From assembly GCA_964633205.1 (NCBI GenBank), contig CAZWFN010000085.1, forward strand, positions 1 through 26,475: 26,475 nucleotides of DNA. Reading direction: 5' to 3'. Source of the stretch: CAYVQE01 sp964633205 (GTDB taxonomy: Bacteria > Myxococcota > B64-G9). Position numbers and translations under genes: made by a program. The notes under the pieces were generated by a model. That model was not told the DNA's origin and searched no databases. It saw nothing but the letters and a program-made list of their open reading frames with translations. Shown here piece after piece: positions 17,059 to 23,204 of this stretch; the first letter of the stretch is position 1; each line of letters opens with the position of its first letter.

Positions 17059-19803
17059 TCAGCGCAGCCGGCTCGAGTACACGCAGCGAAAACGGTGGAA
17101 GGAGCCAGGGTCGCTCCAGCTGGCGGTGTCCGGATAGACCGGCTCCCAGCCGGGCGCGCCGGCATCCAGCCACTTGACCACCGCGTAGCCGTATCCATCC
17201 GAGTACCAGTAGAGCGGCTCGGCGATCCACAGCCATTCATCGCTGCCGTTGTCCAGGCCGGACTGGATCAACCGCGCCAGCTCGCGCTGGTCGGGCAGCC
17301 GGCCACCGACCGCCCGGCACTCCTCCATGGCCGCCGAGGCATCCGCTGCCGCCCGGTCATAGCGATCGGCCAGCAGGCCGTCGCCGGTGCGGAAGCAAGG
17401 ATCGTCCGGAGGTCCGTAGCAGTTCGAAGCCGCCAGCACGTCGCCGCGGCTGGCCGGCCAGATGCAGCGGAAATACTGGACCGCATCCTCGGCCGCCTGG
17501 CTGGAGGCGCCGTCGGACACGCGCACCAGGATCCGATTGCCGGGCCCGGCCGCCGGGGTGCTCGTCCACAGCGGGCTGGTCGAGGTGACGTCACCGATGG
17601 GATCGTGGGGATTGCCCTCGGCGCGCACCGCGTAGAGCTCCGACGCCGTGGGCAGCCGGCCGCCGGCAGCGACGCAGACGGCCTGGGCATCGGCCCAGGC
17701 GGCCTGCTCGCGCTGGATTCCGTCCCAGGCGTTGTCGAAGTCATCGACGATCTCGATCACGTGGGCCTGGCCTCCCGAGCTGCCGGCTGCCCGCTGGGCG
17801 CAGGAGAACGAGGCGCCGTTCCAGTCGACCACCTGCCCCGGCTGGCACGGCGGCAGGGGCGGTCCGCTGGGCCGGAAGACGCAGCGGAAGGAGCGCGCAT
17901 CGGCGGCCGGGCTGTAGCCGCCCCGCCCGCTGGCATAGGTCCACCAGTCGGCGCCGCCATCGGCCCAGCGCGCCAGGGCCAGTCCGTAGTATCCGCTCGT
18001 GCCGTCGAACCAGCGAATGGGGTCGGTCAGCCACAGCCAGGCTTCGCTGCCACCGATCCAGCCGGCGTGGATCAGCTCGGTCATCTCGGCCGCATTGGGC
18101 AGCTCGCCGCCGGCGCTGTGGCAGGCGGCGGCCGCGTCGGACCAGCGCAGAGCCTCGCGGTCGCTGTCGTCGGCCACCAGCTGGGAGCGGCGATCGTCGA
18201 ACGTGACGCAGGCCGCGCTGCACTCGCCCTGCGGCGCCGGATGGGCCGCCGGATCGGCCAGCCCGACGCAGCGGAAGCGCTGGGCGTTGCCCGGGTTGTC
18301 GATGCCCCCCATGCCGGCATCGGCGGCGAAGCGCCAGCGCTGGCGCGACTCCGCGTCGAAGGCCACCAGGGCCGCGCCGTAGTTGCCCGGATACCAGAAC
18401 ATGGCGTTGGCCGCCCACAGCCAGCCGCCCGTGCCGTTGGGCAGGCCGGCGTGGATCATCTGGCCCCACTCGGCCACCACCGGCACGCTGGCGCCGTAGA
18501 AGGCGCACTCGTTGACCGCGGCCGCCAAATCCACCGCCGGCCGATCGTGGGCGTCGACGTTCCACAGCCGATCGAACCGCCAGCAGGGCTCGCCCGGGGC
18601 CCCGTGGCAGCGGGCCTGGTCGAAGCCGGCGCCGGCCGTGTCCGGCCAGATGCAGCGGAAGCGCTGGGGCGTCTGCTCGTCCGCCACTCCGACGGCACCG
18701 TCGCTCAAACGCACCACCACCCGCTGGCCTTCACCGGCCGAGCCGATCCGGGTCCAGAGCATGTTGTCGGCCGCGTCGTCGGACAGGTCGCCGGTGCCGC
18801 TGGCGGCGTTGTTGCGCCACAGCTCGGTCACCGTGGGCAGCCGGCCGCCGAGGTCTTCGCAGACGGCGGCCGCCTCGGTGTAAACCTGGCCGGGCCGCTC
18901 GATGCCGTCGAAGGTCTCGCCCCAGGAATCGACCAGCGGGTAGCCCTGGTAGTGCTGGCAGAAGGCCCAGGCCCAGCAGCCCTCGTCGTCGCAGTCGGTG
19001 GCGCCGTCGGCATCGTTGTCGACCCCGTCGTCGCAGGCGCCCCGGGTGTTCTCGCCGCCGTCGGCGCAGAAGGTATAGCCCTGGCAATCCGCATCGGCGC
19101 AGTCGGTGCGGCCGTCGCCGTCGTTGTCCTGGCCGTCTCGACAGCGCGCAGCGGTGTTCTCGCCGGCCGGCAGGCAGAACACGTAACCGGCGCAGCCGCT
19201 GTCGTCGCAGTCGGTATCGCCGTCGTCGTCGTTGTCGACACCGTCCTGGCACTCGCTGGGCAGCTCCTCGCTGCCGTCCGGACTGCAGACATCGAGCCCG
19301 GCGCAATCCTCGTCGTCGCAGTCGGTGGCGCCGTCGCCGTCGTCGTCGATCCCGTTTTGACACAGGGCGGCGGTGTCCTCGACGCCCTGGCAGACATCGA
19401 ACCCGCTGCACTCGTCGTCGTCGCAGTCGGTGGCGCCGTCGCCGTCGTCGTCGATCCCGTTTTGACACAGGGCGGCGGTGTCCTCGGAGCCGCCACCGGC
19501 GCAAAAGACGAAGCCCTGGCAGTCGCTGTCGTCGCAGTCGGTGTCGCCGTCGCCGTCGTCGTCGCGGCCGTTGTCGCAGGCCGCGGCGGTGGCCTCGGTC
19601 GGCGGCAGGCAGAAGACGAAGCCCTGGCAGTCGGCGTCGTCGCAGTCGACATCGCCGTCGCCGTCGTTGTCCACTTCGTCGCTGCAGGCGGCGGCGGTGG
19701 TCTCGCCCGGATCGTACTCGCCGCCACCGCCACAAGCGGCCGTCCAGCAAGTGAACAGGGTCCACCAGGTGAGGTTCAGAAGCACGAATCCGAGTCTGCG
19801 CAT
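17059..19803 (-). CDS. Large lipoprotein: Asp-rich calcium-type repeats, Lcl/DUF1566-like modules
   Basis: A 914-aa predicted lipoprotein. ATG 19803 has GAGGAG eight bases upstream. The signal peptide ends at Cys24 (CWTAAC), followed by a Gly-rich spacer. Residues ~39-281 hold seven repeats of about 35 residues with the pattern C-x-D/N-G-x-DNDGDG-xx-DCDD-x-DC-x-G-xxFC. The DxDxDG loops resemble thrombospondin type 3 or EF-hand calcium sites, with Cys pairs added. Residues ~290-914 contain five modules (ends near 385, 515, 642, 783 and 914) of the 'C..LGGRLPT..EL ... RFRCV/IWP' type seen in Lcl/DUF1566 and lectin-like folds. Modules 1 and 4 are the most alike, as are 2 and 5. Calcium-dependent surface binding or adhesion is inferred. 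It is first in a two-gene unit with the 1020-aa lipoprotein, behind the promoter at 19846-19874. Confidence 0.85.
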   Translation of the reverse strand: MRRLGFVLLNLTWWTLFTCWTAACGGGGEYDPGETTAAACSDEVDNDGDGDVDCDDADCQGFVFCLPPTEATAAACDNGRDDDGDGDTDCDDSDCQGFVFCAGGGSEDTAALCQNGIDDDGDGATDCDDDECSGFDVCQGVEDTAALCQNGIDDDGDGATDCDDEDCAGLDVCSPDGSEELPSECQDGVDNDDDGDTDCDDSGCAGYVFCLPAGENTAARCRDGQDNDGDGRTDCADADCQGYTFCADGGENTRGACDDGVDNDADGATDCDDEGCWAWAFCQHYQGYPLVDSWGETFDGIERPGQVYTEAAAVCEDLGGRLPTVTELWRNNAASGTGDLSDDAADNMLWTRIGSAGEGQRVVVRLSDGAVGVADEQTPQRFRCIWPDTAGAGFDQARCHGAPGEPCWRFDRLWNVDAHDRPAVDLAAAVNECAFYGASVPVVAEWGQMIHAGLPNGTGGWLWAANAMFWYPGNYGAALVAFDAESRQRWRFAADAGMGGIDNPGNAQRFRCVGLADPAAHPAPQGECSAACVTFDDRRSQLVADDSDREALRWSDAAAACHSAGGELPNAAEMTELIHAGWIGGSEAWLWLTDPIRWFDGTSGYYGLALARWADGGADWWTYASGRGGYSPAADARSFRCVFRPSGPPLPPCQPGQVVDWNGASFSCAQRAAGSSGGQAHVIEIVDDFDNAWDGIQREQAAWADAQAVCVAAGGRLPTASELYAVRAEGNPHDPIGDVTSTSPLWTSTPAAGPGNRILVRVSDGASSQAAEDAVQYFRCIWPASRGDVLAASNCYGPPDDPCFRTGDGLLADRYDRAAADASAAMEECRAVGGRLPDQRELARLIQSGLDNGSDEWLWIAEPLYWYSDGYGYAVVKWLDAGAPGWEPVYPDTASWSDPGSFHRFRCVYSSRLR
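19310..19486 (-). repeat. Identical 72-base copies within the Asp-rich repeats
   Basis: Bases 19310-19381 and 19415-19486 are identical, 105 bases (35 codons) apart. They encode adjacent calcium-type repeats sharing CQNGIDDDGDGATDCDD. This marks recent unit duplication or conversion, as at 15601-15879 in the neighbouring gene. Confidence 0.85.
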
Positions 19804-19845
19804 CGGTTTTCTCCTCGAAGCTGATCGGTCCTGCGTCGCTCTGGA

Positions 19846-19874
19846 AGTCTAGCGCCGCTGGAACCGCGGCACAA
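19846..19874 (-). promoter_or_regulatory. Sigma-70-type promoter of the lipoprotein operon
   Basis: On the minus strand: TTGTGC (19869-19874), a 17-base spacer and TAGACT (19846-19851; four of six -10 matches). The start would be near 19839, giving a leader of about 36 bases with GAGGAG before ATG 19803. Confidence 0.5.
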
Positions 19875-19984
19875 GGGACGCCCGCCCCGGGATCTCCCAG
19901 CACGCTGCGGCTGATTTCCCACAGCGCTGCTACCGCACCCAAGGGTACGGCACAAACCGCCGCCGCAACCAAAGCCAAGAGCAG

Positions 19985-20040
19985 TACCATTCCACCAGAG
20001 CTGTATGCGCTATCGAAGCAGTTTCTGCGGCGGAATGGTA
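19985..20040. repeat. Inverted repeat TACCATTCC / GGAATGGTA
   Basis: TACCATTCC at 19985-19993 and GGAATGGTA at 20032-20040 are perfect 9-base arms, extendable to 12 with one mismatch, separated by 38 bases. It lies upstream of the thioesterase promoter candidate in an AT-richer patch. It could be a pair of operator half-sites or a stem; nothing decides between them. Confidence 0.45.
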
Positions 20041-20072
20041 TATCAGTCGCGAGGTCAATGAAGACCGGCGGC

Positions 20073-20101
20073 TTGCGCTGGCGGCCGCTGCCGCATAGTC
20101 T
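20073..20101 (+). promoter_or_regulatory. Candidate promoter giving a leaderless thioesterase mRNA
   Basis: TTGCGC (20073-20078), a 17-base spacer and TAGTCT (20096-20101). Transcription would start at about 20108-20110, on the ATG itself. This agrees with the absence of any ribosome binding site before the start. Confidence 0.35.
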
Positions 20102-20109
20102 CGGGCTCC

Positions 20110-20880
20110 ATGGCCGCGCGCTATACCACCGAGCTGACCCTGCGCTACGCCGACGTGGACGCCGCCCTGCAGGCCACCCCGCTGGCATTGTTGGCGGCCA
20201 TGCAGGAAGCGGCCATCCTGCAAGCCGAGCACGTGGGCCGCGGCATGGACTGGTTGGCGGCCCGGCGCCAGGTCTGGATGATCGCCCAGACGCGGCTGCG
20301 CATCGAGCGCCCGCCGCGCTGGCGCAGCCGGCTGCGGGTGACCACCTGGCCGTCGGACATCGGCCGGCTGCTGTCGCGCCGCGAGTTCCTGCTGGCCGAC
20401 GGTGAAGGTCCCTGCGCCCGGGCCACCACCCTGTGGGCCTACGTCGACACCGCCAGCCGGCGGGTGACCCGGGTGCCGGCCGAGCTCAAGGCGGCCTACC
20501 CGATCGACCCCGAGCGCTGCCTGCCCGGGCCCCTGTCGCGCCCGAGCCGGCCCGGAGCCAGCGAGCCGCTGCGCGCGCGGCGGGTGGGCCGCGGCGATCT
20601 CGACTCCAACGACCACGTCAACAACCTGCGCCTGCTGGCCTGGATGCTCGATGCGCTGCCGCTGGACCTGCACCCGGCAGCCCGGCTGCGGCAGCTCGAC
20701 GTGCGCTACCAGCGCGAAGGCCGGGCCGGACAACGCCTGGCGGTCAGCCTGGAGGAGCGCGCCGCCGAAGGTGAGCGCTGGTTCGTCCACGGTCTGGCCC
20801 TGGCCGGCAGCGGCGAGCCGCTGGCCAGCGCCGAGACCCGCTGGGCGCCGCCCGGCGCCCAGGATCTGGGTGACGCCTAG
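20110..20880 (+). CDS. Acyl-ACP thioesterase
   Basis: A 256-aa double-hotdog thioesterase of the plant FatA/FatB-like family, which hydrolyses acyl-acyl-carrier protein to release free fatty acid. The N-terminal hotdog (residues ~5-130) carries RYADVDAALQATPLALLAAMQEAA, split here only by reading, and LWAYVDTASRRVTRVP. The C-terminal hotdog begins at ~155 with the family's catalytic block DLDSNDHVNN: Asp165, Asn167 and His169 are the expected triad residues. It has no signal peptide, so it is cytoplasmic. ATG 20110 lacks a Shine-Dalgarno sequence, but the fold needs this N-terminus, so the start is probably right and the mRNA may be leaderless. It stands alone: a divergent lipoprotein operon is upstream and pcnB converges 15 bases downstream. 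Chain-length preference cannot be read. Confidence 0.9.
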   Translation: MAARYTTELTLRYADVDAALQATPLALLAAMQEAAILQAEHVGRGMDWLAARRQVWMIAQTRLRIERPPRWRSRLRVTTWPSDIGRLLSRREFLLADGEGPCARATTLWAYVDTASRRVTRVPAELKAAYPIDPERCLPGPLSRPSRPGASEPLRARRVGRGDLDSNDHVNNLRLLAWMLDALPLDLHPAARLRQLDVRYQREGRAGQRLAVSLEERAAEGERWFVHGLALAGSGEPLASAETRWAPPGAQDLGDA

Positions 20881-20895
20881 GAGGCGCCCCGGCCC

Positions 20896-22257
20896 CTATT
20901 CTTGCGTCTCGGACTTGGGACGCCGGCGGCGCGGGCGCCGGCGCGAGCGGCGGCGCCCGCCGCGCTTGGTCTTGCCCGCCGGGGCATCGGCCGGCGGCCG
21001 ATCCTGGCGCTGGCGGTGCTGGCCCTTCAGGTAGGCGGCGCGCAGTCGCTCGAAGGCCGGTCGGCCCTTGCGGCTGGCCTGCACCCCGATCTCGAACAGG
21101 TCGAGCGCTTCCGGGAAGTAGGCGCGGCGCATCAGTCCCCGCGGCAAGGGCTGGTCGCGCCGCAGCCGCAACAACCGTTTCTGGCTGGCCAGCAGCTGCT
21201 GGATGCGCTCGGCATCGCGCTTGGGCAAGCGCAGCCGCTCGCTCATGCGGCGCAGCAGCACCCGGGCCACCTCACCGATGGCGTTGGAACGCTGGTTCAT
21301 CGCGTAGCAGTCGGCGTTCGATTCGCAGGCGTCGCCGACCGGGTGCATCCACAGCGCCGCCAGCAACACCGCGTTGGACTCGAGTTCGCGGTCACTGCGG
21401 TCGAGCGCCCGCAGATAGGCCCACAGGCCGGCACCCGGGTCGCGCTCCTCGCCGCGTTCGATGGCGCGGGCCAGGTAGTGGGCCACCTCGGGCAGCAGCA
21501 CCTCGATCACGCCGGCGTCCCACAGCAAGCGGAAGGAGCGCTCGGCGGCACCCGAGCGCAGCATGCGCACGATCTCCTCATACAGCCGCGGCGGCGCCGA
21601 CCGGCTCAGCTCGGCGCGGTAGTCGACCACCGCGCGCCAGGTCTCCGGTTCGATGACGAAATCCAGGCGGGCCGCGAACTTGATCGCACGCAGCAGGCGG
21701 ACCGGATCCTCCTGCACGCGCACCGTCGGCGTACCGATGAAGCGCAGCCGGCGCTCGACCAGGTCCGGCAACCCGCCGACGTGGTCGTGCAGCATCCGCT
21801 CGACCGGATCGTAGAACAGGGCGTTGACTGTGAAATCACGCCGCCGGGCGTCCTCGGCCTCGGTGCCGAAGACGTTGTCGGAACGGATCAACAGATCGCC
21901 GTCGCCGTTGGGCTCGACCGCGGCGCGGAAAGTGGCCGTCTCGATGATCTTGCCGCGAAACAGGATATGGGCCAGCCGGAAGCGGCGGCCGATCAGGCGG
22001 CAGTTGCGGAACAGCTTGCGCACTTCGTTGGGCCGGGCCGAGGTGACCACGTCGAAGTCCTTGGGCTGGCGCTTGAGGAGCAGATCGCGCACGCAACCGC
22101 CGACCAGGTAGGCGGTATGGCCGAAGCGCTGCAGCCGGCGGACCACCTTGAGCGCATCGGGGTCGACCTTGGCCGGGGGGATGGACCGCGATGGAATGGC
22201 CAGGCTCTCTTGCGTCTGGTCGCCGTCGTTCTCGGTTGTCGGGTCAGCGGGTGGCAT
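20896..22257 (-). CDS. pcnB: Poly(A) polymerase / CCA-adding family nucleotidyltransferase
   Basis: A 453-aa class II nucleotidyltransferase that adds 3' A tails to RNA. Residues ~36-180 form the catalytic head, with GGCVRD at 53-58 and metal-binding DFD at 67-69, then RRDFTVNALFYDP and the neck segment RVQEDPVRLLRAIKFAARL. The RNA-binding helices follow. The C-terminus (from ~427) is an Arg/Lys-rich tail (GGRRRSRRRPRRRRPK), typical of PcnB rather than CCA-adding enzymes, as is the length. An extra CESNADC segment with two Cys five residues apart sits near residue 320. No clear ribosome binding site precedes ATG 22257; a promoter at 22268-22295 would make a nearly leaderless message. A downstream GTG around residue 31 is an alternative start. 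It converges on the thioesterase gene and diverges from radC. Confidence 0.92.
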   Translation of the reverse strand: MPPADPTTENDGDQTQESLAIPSRSIPPAKVDPDALKVVRRLQRFGHTAYLVGGCVRDLLLKRQPKDFDVVTSARPNEVRKLFRNCRLIGRRFRLAHILFRGKIIETATFRAAVEPNGDGDLLIRSDNVFGTEAEDARRRDFTVNALFYDPVERMLHDHVGGLPDLVERRLRFIGTPTVRVQEDPVRLLRAIKFAARLDFVIEPETWRAVVDYRAELSRSAPPRLYEEIVRMLRSGAAERSFRLLWDAGVIEVLLPEVAHYLARAIERGEERDPGAGLWAYLRALDRSDRELESNAVLLAALWMHPVGDACESNADCYAMNQRSNAIGEVARVLLRRMSERLRLPKRDAERIQQLLASQKRLLRLRRDQPLPRGLMRRAYFPEALDLFEIGVQASRKGRPAFERLRAAYLKGQHRQRQDRPPADAPAGKTKRGGRRRSRRRPRRRRPKSETQE

Positions 22258-22267
22258 GCTGGGCTCA

Positions 22268-22295
22268 ATCTAATGGAGCGCCAGCCAACAATCAA
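22268..22295 (-). promoter_or_regulatory. Candidate pcnB promoter, near-leaderless
   Basis: On the minus strand: TTGATT (22290-22295), a 16-base spacer and TTAGAT (22268-22273). Transcription would start near 22261, about four bases before the ATG, which fits the lack of a ribosome binding site. The palindrome at 22321-22349 lies just upstream of its -35. Confidence 0.35.
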
Positions 22296-22320
22296 GGCTG
22301 CATGCGACCGGTCCGGCTGC

Positions 22321-22349
22321 GCCGGGTGTCCGGAAACCGGACACCCGGC
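22321..22349. promoter_or_regulatory. Perfect 13-base-arm palindrome with GTGTCCGG-N3-CCGGACAC core
   Basis: Arms 22321-22333 and 22337-22349 are perfectly complementary around AAA. The core (22326-22344) is identical in both arms to site 210-228. The centre is about 101 bases upstream of the start predicted from the sigma-54 promoter at 22410-22425, matching the -99 site at 190-208. It lies between divergent genes, where a terminator would have no transcript to end; a short T-rich stretch does follow on the plus strand. Binding by a sigma-54 activator is the favoured reading. Confidence 0.65.
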
Positions 22350-22409
22350 CTTTCGTTACCCGACAGCAAAATATCGACAAAACAGCAGGTTGAACTCGGG
22401 GTGGGCCCG

Positions 22410-22425
22410 CGGCACGGCGGTTGCT
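22410..22425 (+). promoter_or_regulatory. Predicted sigma-54 promoter of radC
   Basis: CGGCACGGCGGTTGCT matches the sigma-54 consensus TGGCACGRNNNTTGCW at all defined positions but the first, with -24 GG and -12 GC correctly spaced. Transcription would start near 22436, just before the GGGAGG ribosome binding site at 22438-22443 and ATG 22451. Confidence 0.7.
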
Positions 22426-22450
22426 TCGCATCGACTGCGGGAGGTCGTCG

Positions 22451-23116
22451 ATGCCGCGAGGTCGCGAGGAGTTGAATGGGCTGCGCCGCCGGCTACAGCA
22501 GCTGGGCCCGGCGGCTCTGGACGAGCACGAGTTGTTGGCCCTGGTGTTGGGCGGCGGCCGGGGCTCGCCCAGCGTGCGCAGCCAGGCCCTGGTCGAAGCC
22601 TTGCAGCACAACGGCGGCCTGGCCCGGGCCCTGCCCGAGGAGCTGGCCGGCCACCCCGGGGTGGGACCGGCCGCCGCCGCCCGGCTGGTGGCGGCGCTCG
22701 AGCTCGGTCGCCGAGCGGCCGCCCCGGCACCCCCGGCCGGCGATCCCATCCGCTCCAGCCGCCAGGTGGCCGGTTGGTTCCGCAGCCGCCTGCAGCACCG
22801 CCAGCGCGAGGGCCTGCACGCCTTGCTGCTCGACGGCAAGCACCGGCCGCTGGGCGCGCTGTGTCTGGCCGAGGGCAACTGGACCAGCTGCCAGGCGGAT
22901 CCCAAGAGCCTGCTGGCGGCCTGCCTGCGCCGCGGCGCACCGGCCGCCATCCTGGTCCACAACCACCCCTCCGGCGACCCCAGCCCATCGCGCGAGGATC
23001 TGGTGCTGACCGAACGGCTGGTGCGGGCCGCCGGCGTGGTGGGCATCGAGGTGCTCGACCACCTGATCGTGGGCCGCGAGGGCACCTTCTCGCTGGCCGA
23101 CGCCGGCCTGATGTGA
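22451..23116 (+). CDS. radC: RadC-family JAB/MPN domain protein
   Basis: A 221-aa protein. ATG 22451 is chosen because GGGAGG lies seven bases upstream; the in-frame TTG at 22421 falls inside the sigma-54 promoter and so cannot be translated from it. Residues ~10-90 are the N-terminal helical region with a helix-hairpin-helix-like element (LAGHPGVGPAAAARLVAALELGRR, read in two parts). Residues ~100-221 are the JAB/MPN metalloprotease-like domain, with EGN, HNHPSGDPSPS (His170, His172) and Asp183 as metal ligands, then the conserved VEVLDHLIVG-like strand. The biochemical function is unsettled in general. It was once called a DNA repair protein, and in several transformable bacteria radC is induced with competence genes. 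Here it is monocistronic and predicted to be sigma-54-dependent. Confidence 0.93.
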   Translation: MPRGREELNGLRRRLQQLGPAALDEHELLALVLGGGRGSPSVRSQALVEALQHNGGLARALPEELAGHPGVGPAAAARLVAALELGRRAAAPAPPAGDPIRSSRQVAGWFRSRLQHRQREGLHALLLDGKHRPLGALCLAEGNWTSCQADPKSLLAACLRRGAPAAILVHNHPSGDPSPSREDLVLTERLVRAAGVVGIEVLDHLIVGREGTFSLADAGLM

Positions 23117-23126
23117 GATCTGCGGC

Positions 23127-23155
23127 TTGACAAGCCCAGCCGCGCGTGAAATGAG
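23127..23155 (+). promoter_or_regulatory. Possible promoter of the porin gene
   Basis: A perfect TTGACA at 23127-23132, eleven bases after radC, with a poor -10 (AATGAG, 23150-23155) at 17-base spacing. The -35 is convincing but the -10 is not. The leader to ATG 23205 would be about 43 bases. Confidence 0.28.
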
Positions 23156-23204
23156 AGCCGGAGCAGGCCGAGAATCCACGGGCACAACTTCAAGCGAGGG
23201 AATC

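Larger units (their letters stand above)
19804..20109. other. Intergenic region between divergent units
   Basis: 306 bases lie between the lipoprotein operon and the thioesterase gene. It holds the two divergent promoter candidates (19846-19874 and 20073-20101) and an inverted repeat (19985-20040). The stretch 19880-19980 shows no open frame, RNA gene or repeat that I can support. Confidence 0.6.

Noticed and set aside
16915..19824. A 969-codon plus-strand open frame opposite the lipoprotein operon
   Set aside because: It is the antisense of Asp-rich and Cys-rich repeats (Val/Ala-rich output) in GC-rich DNA. The minus-strand frames have signal peptides, ribosome binding sites and domain motifs.
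19867..19882. A GGCAC...GC match to a sigma-54 promoter on the plus strand
   Set aside because: The -12 region lacks TT and the final A/T, the next gene is over 200 bases away, and the same bases are better explained as the -35 of the minus-strand promoter.
22321..22349. Reading the 13-base-arm palindrome as an intrinsic terminator
   Set aside because: It lies between divergent genes, has a 3-base loop and only a broken T-run, and its core is repeated at 210-228 before another sigma-54 promoter.
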